A stretch of 64,000 nt of DNA from Cocos nucifera (lineage: Eukaryota > Streptophyta > Magnoliopsida > Arecales > Arecaceae): the NCBI GenBank assembly GCA_006176705.1, contig QRFJ01007062.1, positions 32,022 to 96,021 of the forward strand. Reading direction: 5' to 3'. Numbering within the stretch: position 1 is the stretch's first letter; every line of letters begins with the position of its first letter. Shown here piece by piece: positions 35,007 through 45,347 of this stretch. The position numbers and the translations under genes are program-made. The notes under the pieces are model-generated. The model had not been told where the DNA came from, searched no databases, and saw nothing but the letters and a program-made list of their open reading frames with translations.

Positions 35007-35498
35007 ATGGATTTTTATGCTAAGCTATCTCATAGAGTAGATCGTCTAGAAGCCATTAGAAACTCTTAATATCCATTTTTTCTTTCTGCATAACAAGTTT
35101 GTGCAATATGTTCGAGCCCCACTCACTTTGCAAGTGAATGTCCGCATCGATTTTTTGAGTATATGTATGAGCAAGTTTATTAAGATTAAACCCAAATGGC
35201 CTACAGACTAGGATACTTTAACACTTACAACCCAAAATGGGGGGCTCAGCCAAATTTTTTATGGCAATCACAGTCAATGGTTATCCCGATGCTACAAAGA
35301 CCTATATTCATGGATGCACATTATGATATGCCCTACCTATATTATCAATCTTCTCCAAATAATAATGAGTCAACTTTTGAAGAGAGGATTCAGCAAGCAT
35401 TAAATGAGTTAGAACTCAATAATCAGACCTTACAACAAATCTATCACTCCTGTAAACAAATCTTTAAAGAACTAAAGAAGCAAGTGCTTACATTGAAA
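35007..35498 (+). pseudogene. gag: F gag, C-terminal half (broken)
   Basis: Reading from the ATG at 35007 (MDFYAKLSHRVDRLEAIRNS) with stops, then a zinc knuckle CAICSSPTHFASEC at about 35101-35142, then YFNTYNPKWGAQPNFLWQSQ, the NTYNPxWxxxPNFxW motif of Athila gags. A helical segment follows (EERIQQALNELELNNQTLQQ). The capsid domain normally N-terminal to the knuckle is missing. The frame ends with TAG at 35499. Confidence 0.78.
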
Positions 35499-35621
35499 TA
35501 GTAAGAGGAAAGAGAGTTGCCCAGTCAGCCCGAGAGTGATTCTGAGGGACCATACATGATTAAAAATTTTAATATCCCAGAAACTTTTCCTAAACATTCA
35601 ATTAAAACTCTTGAAAATAAT

Positions 35622-35930
35622 ATGGTCATAGAACAACCTAGCACAACTAAAAAGATCCTCTTAGACTAGATAATTGAGGCAAAAATATATAGGAAATCAC
35701 TTTCATTATCATCTTCTCTACCTATGGTCATAAAATAACCTAGCACAACTAAAAAGATCCTTTTAGACCATATTACTGAGGCAGCAAAATATAGAAAAAA
35801 ACAAGAATGGTGGGATAAATCATTTTCATCATCATCTTCTTTATCTATGGTCATAAAACAATCTCTTAAAACTAAAAAGATCCTCTTAGGCCATAAAATT
35901 GAAGTAGGAACATATCGAAAAGATCAAGAA
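35622..35930 (+). repeat. Triplicated linker segment in F
   Basis: Three imperfect copies begin ggtcata(g/a)aacaa at about 35624, 35724 and 35848. Each encodes a version of MVIKQPSTTKKILLDHITEA followed by a serine run. They lie between gag and reverse transcriptase. Confidence 0.65.
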
Positions 35931-36099
35931 CAGTGAGATGAACCAATTCCATCACCTAACTTACATATGGATCCATTCCCAAGTGCCTTAAAATCACCAA
36001 TTTCTTTTAATAAGAAAGAAGGACCAACTGATGTAATAGAATTATTAGAGACTTCTTAAGAATCACAAATGAATAACATATTAGAGAAAGTTACACCCA

Positions 36100-36510
36100 T
36101 AATTCTTTCTCAAAATTCATTAAATCTCTATTTGGCTCATTATAAGGTGGATGATTTTGATGAAGATTGGTACAAAATTGAAGTAAATAACCAAGTAGAT
36201 ACACCCTATCTTAAAACCACCCCACTTTGAATGGAAAAACTTGAGCCACTACCTGGTCCACTAATAGCTTCCTTGTTAGAACCACCAATTGATGTAGAAT
36301 TGAAGTCACTTCCTAATGCACCTACTAACACCCTACCAGCGATACCTACCTAGGAAGACCAACTTATAGATATTTTAAAAGCACATAAAGAAGCTATTGA
36401 ATGGGATATTGCTGAAATGAGGGATAACGACTTTAAGTCTGACTTTTATATATTCGACACTATTTTTAAGGATGGCCTCCAAAATTTATCCATAATATTA
36501 AAATGATGTA
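36100..36510 (+). pseudogene. pol: F start of pol (truncated)
   Basis: Reads YKVDDFDEDWYKIEV, then ELKSLPNAPTNTLPAI, then QLIDILKAHKEAIEWDIAEM. This is the standard lead-in to gypsy reverse transcriptase (ELKPLP ... LRxHKxAIGWxIADI). It stops there: no polymerase, RNase H or integrase motif follows. Confidence 0.72.
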
Positions 36511-37173
36511 TGGAGGTAAATTTAAAATTATTTTTTAAAAAATGCCATGATCTAGATCAAGAAGAGTTCATGCCTAGACATATCATACTTGAAAAAGGGA
36601 GTGGGATAAATCAGGATATAATTAAATAAATTTACAAACCACCACCCCCAATTTTGATCCAACAAATATAATTTTTTTTTGATTATCATAAAAACTATAA
36701 TAAATTTTGGTATAACATACTTACTCCATACACTTTATTGTTCTAGGCTACACTTAACCACTGAAAAGCATTCCATGAATGTTTTTCTACCATGATAACA
36801 AAGCCTCTTGATTGGCCCTATCATTTTGAAAATTTGAAGAATGTACTAAAATTGTTTATACCTAAAACTCCTTCATAGGATTTGGCTGAAGATGTTAAAC
36901 TTAACACTTACTAGGACGTAACCCAGCTTTTGCTTTTGCATTTTTTTTTTATTTTTAGTTTACTTTTCTTTCAGGACTAAGTTGGGAGGAGAATTATAGA
37001 TCCATGCTAGACAAAAAATAAAGAAAACCCCAGACCAAGCCGAGAATATATTAAGTCAGGTGAACTCTTTCATTGTTATTTTTTTATCATTTATCACTCT
37101 TTTTCTTTCCTCCATTAAGGATAATGAAAATTAAGTTGGGGGGAAGGATAAATAAAATAATTAAGTCTTAAAT
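36511..37173 (+). other. F post-pol remnant and 3' non-coding sequence
   Basis: Decayed reading (PLDWPYHFENLKNVLKLF, then EDVKLNTY-DVTQ at about 36890-36930) that matches a similar place in H (EDGKLSACWKATQ, about 44370-44330 on the minus strand). It probably is the end of the long Athila ORF. The 'aagttggggggaagg' near 37132 also recurs in H. Confidence 0.5.
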
Positions 37174-40037
37174 TGATGGAAAATATGTAGGATTTTATGC
37201 TTGAATTTTAAAATATTTTTAAAATAAATCATAGTGAAAGATGTAGATTAAACTATTTAATCTATAAAAGCATTTAATCTAATTACTAAATCCTACATCT
37301 AGGACCTATAATATGTCATAATGCATGCATAAATCTAAAAATAAATATTTTGATATTGATCAAGTCAATATCCTAGATCTAGAATAGTTCTAGATCAAAA
37401 TTCCAGATTGCATCTAGGATAGAGAAGAGATCAAATCTCTTACCTTCATGCAGGTCGAGAACACCATGGTCGAGTTTCATTGTTGCTCTTGGAGCCGCAC
37501 ATGCGTCTAACCTCTATAGGTAATCCATACGAGATCGTAACTCTAATCAGAGGTTCGTTGAACAAAGATTCGCTCGAAGTACTAGCTTCTCGCAGAACCC
37601 TCCTGATGGTCGATCTGAAAGAAATTATTTCGATCTCTTGGATACTCCAAGAGATGAAGAATAAGGAGGAGGAAGAAGAGACTCTTTTTTCTTATTTTTC
37701 TCAAAAATAAGATCAGAAGAAAAACATTAAAAGTAGAGAAGAACCTTTTCTTCTCTACAATTCTTCTTTCACCAGGACAAACCCTAACTTTGTCCAAAAG
37801 AAGAACTTGCACCCCAATATGAGGAGACCCTCTCCTCACCACTTTCTCATGCCTCTTCTCTCTAGTTTTTCTGAGGAACAATTCACTCAAAATTAGAGAA
37901 GAAATTTTTTTCTGAAGAACCTTAAGAGAAGACATTCTTCTCTTGTTTCTTTCTCTTAACTGGACACGATCATATCATGTCCAAAAGAAACTCAAGCCTC
38001 CTAGAAACATGGCACCATCTTCCCATGCCTCAACCTCTCCTTTTTCTCTCAGATTTTTTATGAATTCCCTTGGGTTATTTCACCCCTAAAAAAGTGGTGT
38101 CTAAGAGAGTCCAAGATTGGGTCAAATCCCCATCTTGGAAAAGTCAAAAGAAGAAGTTTTAGGGGACATCCAACTCTTGGATGCCTCCCCCTAAAAACAT
38201 GGCTTGGAGAACCATTTCCCTTATAGAATTATTTTGTGGAATGCCATGAGGAATGCTACACCAACTCCTAAAAAAGTGGTGCTCCTCCTTCCCATGAGTA
38301 GACTAGGTCAAAGTCCTAATTTGGGAAGTCTCTTGGTGGCATCCAACACTTGGACGCCCCCAAGACATTTAAGGCATCAAAAATCCCATGCAACAAAGGA
38401 AAAAGGCACACCAACAAAAGGTCCTTCTTAGTGCCAAAAATCAGATCTAATCTGATTTTATTTGGTGCCAAACATAGGAAGAAATTGGAATTCATAAAAC
38501 TCTATCATATAGAGTCAATGGAAGAAACAACTTTCTTAGTTTGACTCATTCAAACTAATTTCCATAACAATGCAATAGGGGGCATGGAAACCTCTTATTG
38601 GCATGAGAAAACTCACACCAATAATGAAGAAAAATGGAATGGGGAGAAACTTACTTGATGCATGGAAAGAAGGAGAGTCCTAGTCCAACTAGGACTCCAC
38701 AAATTTGACTAGGTCAAAGCCATTTTCAAATCCAACTGAACTTGGATTAGTGCAACCTAATTAAAATGAAATCCTAGTCGAACTAGGAACCCAACTAAAT
38801 TAGATTAAATTAAATTTAGATCTAATTTAATTTTTAATCAATTTAGAAATTAGGTACACTCAAGTTCTAATTGAACAGGGACTTATTTTCTCTTGCAACT
38901 AGTTTATCCAATAAATCAATTGAACTTGATCCGATTAAATTCAAACCAATTCTAATTGAATCTAATTCAATTAGACTCAATCTCAACCTATTTTTTTAAT
39001 TAAATTGAGTTAATTAGTAATTCAATTGCTAATCAATCCTCCTGCAATACTTGCATTAGTTCAAATATCAATCGTATTGATAATTTATCCTTAGAATGAT
39101 TCTCAATCATCGATTAACTATTTGATCTGGTTACAATCTCTTATGTGTATGACCTCATAAGTTTGAACCTAAGTTGATAGCATAGGAACCAATTTCTTTA
39201 CCAATCAAAATGATCATCTAGCAATGGTACCCAATGTCTAAATAGGTCGAATGTATGTAAAGCAACATTCTTAGAACCCTGGCCTATGGTTACCGTATAA
39301 TTCATCTCTTTGACCAATAATGCTCAAGATGACTTCGAGTAAGCTATTAATACTTATACCTCTATTATGTTTTAAAATTTTGCAAATCCTATGACTACTC
39401 ACGAGGATTACCTAGGTCTAGGTTTTGCTAAATTGAAACATGGCAAAATATTCTCTTTCTAAAGTTAATTATGAGTGATCAATCCCATCTTGACTCACAC
39501 ACCAACTTCACAAGTATTTGACTGCATCCAAAAATCTTCCAAATCTATATTAGAAATATAGGTAGTCTGGTATTAAAGTATAGCGAGTTGCATGCAAATC
39601 ACCATGGTGATCTCAAGTCGAAGGGACACTTATATCCATTAGCCTTAGCTAGCTACTCTTGATAGTAGAGTGCTATATTGATCACGTTCAGTATAGATAT
39701 ACTCCTATATCTCACCAAGATGCCATACTAGTGTCTCCATGCCACTTGGTTATGAGAATAATCAACACATATGGCATACAACGACCTATACTCGATAAGT
39801 TATCAACCTTATTAATAACTTATTATTTGATCATGAATAGTTTAAGAACCATCTAATAAATTCTTCTTTATTGATTGATTATAGTTCTAAGAACTTCATC
39901 ATAATTTAGTAGTTTATTTAAGGAAGATAGAACTTTTATGATGAACCAGCTAAATAACTATTATTATTACATAATTTATATACAGGTTTCAATCATCTAT
40001 AACTTAGATGATTGACTTTAAAAAATATTTTTTAATA
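37174..40037 (-). repeat. Solo LTR of family B
   Basis: 2864 bp, similar along its length to the reverse complement of the B1 and B2 LTRs, for example the segments near 38880 ('gaacagggacttattttctc'), 39200 and 39980. Flanks taaat (37169-37173) and caaat (40038-40042) form a target duplication with one transition. No internal sequence remains, as expected from recombination between the two LTRs. Open frames near 37480 and 37582 are chance. Confidence 0.82.
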
Positions 40038-40852
40038 CAAATATCATAATAATTATCTTATGTATCTAATCTCGTGCTGATTTAATATTTTTCAGGCATT
40101 TTAATTGATGATTGATTAATGATCTAGAAAATTTTTAAAATATCGAGAACATAATTATAAAAAAAATTCAATAAATGATCAAGTTTAGAATAGAATAAAT
40201 TTTTAAGTGATTCTAAAACCTTCTTTCTGTCTATATTCAATAAAGAATCTACTTTGTATGGGTATGAGTAAAAAAAATAATAATAAAAAATATTAAAAAA
40301 ATAAAAAGCAAGTTCAAAATATTAGTCTCCCATAGAGTAACTAGGTCCCATTGCTTAAGTAAGCAATGCTATTCACATCAAAAAATAGGTAATGTGAAGA
40401 AGCTTATTATATAGTTAATTTTGACCTATAGCCTATTTGACTCAAGTCAATAAGCTCGAGGAGTGTTCTATACCTAATATCCTAAAGCCAATTAGTTTGA
40501 AAGTCATTGGTCTAAAGCTCACTGCAAGGATTAGATAGAAAGCTTAAGAGGTTAAAATATTGCACTAGCTATCCAAAAAAAAAGAAAAAAATTCTAGTCC
40601 ATACTAAAGATAAAGGATTTAAAGAATAAAGATGAAAAATTGATCAAAGAAAAGCACTTAAATTTTATGTTCTTTACTTAACTACTATTTAGGAAAGATT
40701 TAATAATCTGATGATGTATTTTTTAAATCTTTAACTAGGTAGCAACAGACCTTAAGATGACCTAAAGAAATTTTCATATCTTATCGAGTCGATAAATACT
40801 TCTATTTTTTCTTTCTTTACTCAAGGATGAGTAAAACTCAAGTTGGAAGATA
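40038..40852 (+). other. F 3' non-coding sequence and polypurine tract
   Basis: Continues the 3' region of F after the solo LTR. It includes a perfect 9-bp inverted repeat at 40349-40368 and ends in the purine-rich caagttggaagata before the 3' LTR. The gatgagtaaaactcaagttgga segment also occurs in H, on the other strand (43141-43165). Confidence 0.65.
40349..40368 (+). promoter_or_regulatory. Conserved 3' inverted repeat in F
   Basis: cattgctta/taagcaatg with a two-base centre. The equivalent in H lies at about 43476-43494, and a diverged second H copy near 43758. Confidence 0.5.
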
Positions 40853-41600
40853 TGATAATCATCATAAAATTATAAATAAAAATATTAAAATATATATTAA
40901 TTTAATATTTATTTAAAAAAATTGATACTTTTATTGATGTTTTATAAGAAAGAAGCTCACCAGTACAAAGAGCTTGATTTATGAGTTCAAATTGATCAAA
41001 TTTGATAAAAATTGAAGCTAAATTAAAATTTAAATGAAGGCCAAAAGTTTAAACAAGAAAAAAGAAAAAAATAAAAAAAAGAACCAGTTTGGACTGAACC
41101 AGCTCAGAAGAATTGGTTGCCCCAACCATAACACCAATGAGCCCACTGTGCGAACTCGACCCAACGGTCGCTGAAGTTAGGCTGATGCAATAAATCATGC
41201 ATTTCACTAGGTGCTTTACTATAGTGGTGAGCTGGGTTTTTACTTAGTGTACAGTGGGGCGAGAAGCATTTTGCACTATCATGTAGCTCTCGACAATGTC
41301 GGTTGCGATCCGATGGCAAGCACTATTTCCCAAGCTGATTCAAATCCTTTAGCGATCTTCAAGCGCAATTGACTGCCCAGTGCTCCTTGATCTAGCTATC
41401 CAATGGTCGAAATCAAGTCCCAAACACCATCCAATGGTTGACACTATTTTCGATTCTGATTAGGAATTCTCCAGGCTTCCAAGCATGATCCAGTGGCCCA
41501 AAATCATCCAATCACATGATCTAACAGTCCAAAAATAATTATGCTCTACTCTTTTAGCTATGTGATGGATTTTGAAGGGTTTTGATCTATTCATAGGTGG
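40853..41600 (+). repeat. 3' LTR of F, truncated
   Basis: 748 bp matching the first part of the 5' LTR up to 'ttttgatctattcataggtg' (33079 in the 5' LTR). After 41600 similarity ends, and H's LTR begins at 41609. Confidence 0.8.
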
Positions 41601-41608
41601 TAAGAGCA

Positions 41609-43139
41609 TGATATTATCATTAGAAAATCGTATTTATCAGTTTAATTCTAACTTTTTAAAATAATTAAAATTATATAGAAAGCAATGAGTCCGATCGAAT
41701 CCATAAAGAAGGCAATATTTTAGTTTTAAAATATTTAATTTTTATAAAAGAAAAAAAATTTTAAATAAAATTAAAGTCAAAAAATAGAATTATAATTAAA
41801 AAATAGAATTTAAAAGGTACAGAAATATAAACTTGCTACTAAGATCTACTACCTAGATCTTAGCATCTACCTGCAATAAAATTAAAGAATAAAAATTAAA
41901 TTTACAATAAAAATAAAGAGCATGAAATTTAAATAGCTAAAAAATAAAATTTATATTAATTAAAAGTTTAGAATTTAAATACATGAAATTTAAAAAGAAA
42001 AAAAAATAAAAGTAGCTGATCTTGATCTTGAATCAGCATTGGTGTTGAGACGGTGTAGAAGTCAGCTCTTTCTCTCGGCATCGTCTACCTCGAAGCATTC
42101 ATGAATCCCAAGCATGGCTCTACCCTTTACCATCACCTTTCCATGATCAGTGATGACTTGATTTGATGGCCTGGTACCCTTTAAATAGAGTGATGGAGGG
42201 CTGGATCCTTTATTTCTAGGCAATTTGGGACTAAGGAGGAGTTTTGATTGGCAAATATGGAGAAATCCTAAGAAAAATTGGATTAAAATAGCTCATAGAT
42301 GAATTCTGTTAAGTTCTATGAATTTTGGACATTGAATCTTGATCAAATGGCTTGAAAAATCCTTAAAAATGATGTTTTAAAAGCCTAATCACCGTTGGAA
42401 TTAATATTGGCCATTGGATCACTTTGATCAGGTGAATCTAGGCTGTCAGATCATGCTTGGGTGTTTATATCACCATCGGAGTCATCGTCAACCATTGGAT
42501 CGTCATCTAGAGCCTCCAGGACTGTCCGATCACATGAAATCAAGCAGGTTGAATTTGAATCAAATCGAGAAAAGACATCAACCATTGGATCTAAACCAGT
42601 AGCTTCCTCATCCATCCAATGGTGCATTACTGTGCCCATGGACCTTGTAAACCGATCGCACCATAAGCCTGGATCAATCACTGCACACCTTTTTCATGTG
42701 AAATTATCATTTTGCCCTCTAAGCCGCATGAGAATTTCTCTAAACCCCTTAAGGGTCTTGGTCCACCACGTGTTATACGCTGATTGGGCATGTTCTACTG
42801 AGCTAGTGGTCTATGCCTGGATTCATGGACCGACAGGCCAGCTTTTGTAGCTAGGTCGGCTTGAATGGTATGCTGGCTAGGCTTGGATGCACTGGTTGAG
42901 CTATTTTCAGAGACTTGGCTGAGCGCGCCGGCTGAGCCATTTATTTTATTTGAAAATTCATATTAGATCCATTTTAACTCTATTTTGCTCCAAACTTATT
43001 TCATTATAACAAAAAAATGAGCTCTTTCCATTGATAAATATATTTTCTAAAAATAATAAATTAAAATATTTAATTTTAAAAATAAAATAAATTAATTAAT
43101 AAATTAATACTTTTAATGGTGAATTTATGCTACTTATCA
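41609..43139 (-). repeat. 3' LTR of H
   Basis: 1531 bp. On the minus strand it begins tgataagtagcataaattc at 43139 and ends ...gataatatca at 41609, so TGATA/TATCA termini mirror each other as in F. It contains repeated words 'accattggatc'. It is preceded on the minus strand by a polypurine tract. Only one H LTR is in the window, so its left end is inferred from the terminus pattern. Confidence 0.65.
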
Positions 43140-44879
43140 CACCCTCCAACTTAAGATTTGCTCATCCTCGAGTAAAGAAAAAAAAATTAGTTTTAGATAC
43201 CTTTTAAGTTTTAGAGTTTCGAATTTTACCTGAGCAATTTTTAAAATAGCCAATGATGTTCAGTAGAGCATAAATGAGGTATGTCATTGGGGTATTAATA
43301 CTTATCAATATAAAAATTAAATAAAAAATATTAAATTTTTTAAAATATTTTCTAAATTATTCCTACTTTTATCACTAAATCATCTAAACTTTTATATGGG
43401 CAAGTATATTGTTATTTTCGCCCTTCATTTATTAAATTTTTTATTTTCACATTAACCACTTTTTGACATGAATATCATTGCTTACTTAGGCAACAGGACC
43501 TAGTTACTCGATGGAAAACCAATGTGTATATGTGTATTTTTTTTAATATTGCACCACTAGTAAGTATCTTAATCCCTTAAGCTTTCTATTTTATCCATAT
43601 AGCAAGTCTTGGGCCAATGACTCCCAAACTAACTGGATTTAGGGTACTAGGTATAAAATACCTCTCGGGCTTACTAGCTCGAATCAAATAGACTATGAGT
43701 TAAGACTAGCTTTATAATGAGCTTCTTTGTTCTTTCCATCTTTTGATGTGAAACTCAATGCTTGCTTAGACAAAGAGGCCCGATTACTCGATGAGAAGTA
43801 CATAAAAATTATTATATTTTAAGAGTATTTTTTTATGAAGAAACATATAGTTGCCCTATATTAGCTCATAGAAAGTAGATTCTTCTTTAATGTTGGTAGA
43901 AAAATAAAAAATGCTCAAAGAATTTTTTTTTTTTTTTATGTTCTAGACTTAACTCTTTATTAAATTTTCTTAATACTTGATCCCTCAATATCTCATAAAT
44001 TTTTTGATCTGTGCATCAATTTTTTTTAAAAAATGCTTAGTTCAACTCGATTCTTAAGTATAATCGGGTGTCTAAATGCTAAATACTAATTTCTTTGAGG
44101 ACTTTAAAATTTTAAAATTTTTATTATTCTCTCCTCCAACTTAATTGACATTGTCCTCAATGGAGAAGGAAAAAATAAAAGATATAATAAAGAATAAGAA
44201 AGAATATACTTGACTCAATACATTTTCGTGGTCCAACATATGCCTTTGAAAATTTGGATCTCCATCCAACTTTTTTCGAAATATCCTAAAAAAAACTAAA
44301 AAGATAAATTAGATGAAAAAAATTAAATATTGGGTTGCCTTCCAACAAGCGCTAAGTTTACCATCTTCAGTCAGATACAAGGCAGTTGACTTATCCCACG
44401 TTAAATACTGGATTGACAAATTTTAATAATTTTGGATTGCCAATTTTAGGAAGATAGTTTTTTATCCCTTTATTGATGTATTCATTATTAATTATGGGAA
44501 CATAGTTTGTGACCCCATTCTCAAACCCATGTTTCTCAAGAATTTTTTCTATTTGTTCTTCTAGAATGCTCACGAATTAAGTTTTTGGGTTAGAAGTTGA
44601 GTTTAATGCAATGGGTTCTGGGAAAGTGATTAAAGATGGGTTTAATTATGGAGGTAAATTAATATGATCTTGCTTAAATAACTCCATTGACTCTTCGTTG
44701 CATGTCCTTTGGTTTTTGTAAGAAGAACTGGCTTCTAGGGTTGAAGAGAATAGGATTTTAGATTTATAAGTCTCAAGTAACTCATCTATTCTCTTCTTTC
44801 CTTTATCAGTCTTATTCAAATTGGAACCAACATCAGTACCAATTTTAGGCTCAAGTTATTTTATGTGGTTAGTTTTAGT
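43140..44879 (-). other. H polypurine tract, 3' non-coding and post-pol remnant
   Basis: On the minus strand the tract aagttggagggtg (43140-43152) precedes the LTR. Further in are two copies of the 'taagcaatg' motif with gagtaactaggtcc beside it (about 43470-43510 and 43750-43790). Then aattaagttggaggag (about 44148) and a decayed ORF end (ACWKATQ, about 44345). A 60-codon frame at 44573-44391 has no recognisable domain. Confidence 0.55.
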
Positions 44880-45347
44880 ACTAATTGGAGATTCTTAGGT
44901 GGAACATTGGATTGATAATTAGGTCCAGATAGTTAGTAGATAATATGTGGGTTGTTTATAAGTATTGATTGATTTGACAGTTGACCTAGTTCTCTTCTCA
45001 TGTTAGACTCAGCTAATTATCTTATTTGAACCTCTAGCCTAGTGATAGATTGCTGTTGATTCAGAATCAATTGTTGTAGTTGATTAAATCTGTTGTCAGC
45101 TAGATTGGTTTATTAAGGAGGTGGATATGATGGCTGATTATAATAAAATGACTGGATGGACTAACTAGGTTGACCTCTATTATAGGCATAATTTTGATAT
45201 TAGGTCTGAGCCTGAGTTTGTTGGAGTATCCAAGAAAAATTAGAGTGGTTCTTCCAATTTGGATTATATGTATTTGAAAAAGAGTCATTAACCAACTTGG
45301 AGTAGTCTCAAATAGCTTGAACTTGTTCTTGGATGAAGGATGGAAAC
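44880..45347 (-). pseudogene. gag: H gag, C-terminal part (broken)
   Basis: On the minus strand: SNTYNPNWKNHSNFSW at about 45275-45228, the Athila gag motif shared with F, followed by QTQAQT, a proline/tyrosine-rich stretch and a helical segment (NRFNQLQQLILNQQQSITRL). Several stops interrupt it. The upstream part, including the knuckle, lies on the other side of B2, beyond the window. Confidence 0.72.
45343..45347. repeat. Target-site duplication of B2, left copy
   Basis: gaaac precedes the LTR start. The right copy should lie beyond the window. Confidence 0.5.

Larger units (their letters stand above)
32369..41600 (+). mobile_element. Athila-like Ty3/gypsy element F (pol-deleted)
   Basis: Two LTRs (TGATAATCATC...AAATATCA), a decayed tRNA-Asp-type primer-binding site, a gag C-terminal half with zinc knuckle and the Athila-type NTYNP-W motif, a linker, the first codons of reverse transcriptase, then 3' non-coding sequence. 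Most of pol is missing. A B-family solo LTR (37174-40037) sits in the 3' non-coding part. The 3' LTR is cut off at 41600, next to element H. F is non-autonomous and old. Confidence 0.82.
41609..45347 (-). mobile_element. Athila-like Ty3/gypsy element H (partial, pol-deleted)
   Basis: On the minus strand: gag C-terminal part (45347 to about 44880), post-pol and 3' non-coding sequence, polypurine tract and 3' LTR (43139-41609). The 5' half is cut off by insertion of B2 at 45347. Pol is not seen between the gag part and the 3' region. It is related to F in gag motif and 3' region but has a different LTR. Confidence 0.75.

Noticed and set aside
37480..37935. Opposed frames of 76 and 117 codons
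   Set aside because: They lie within the family B solo LTR and show no domain; the charged, low-complexity content follows from base composition.
42414..42850. Overlapping frames of 62 to 129 codons
   Set aside because: They sit inside the LTR of H, overlap on both strands and resemble no protein.
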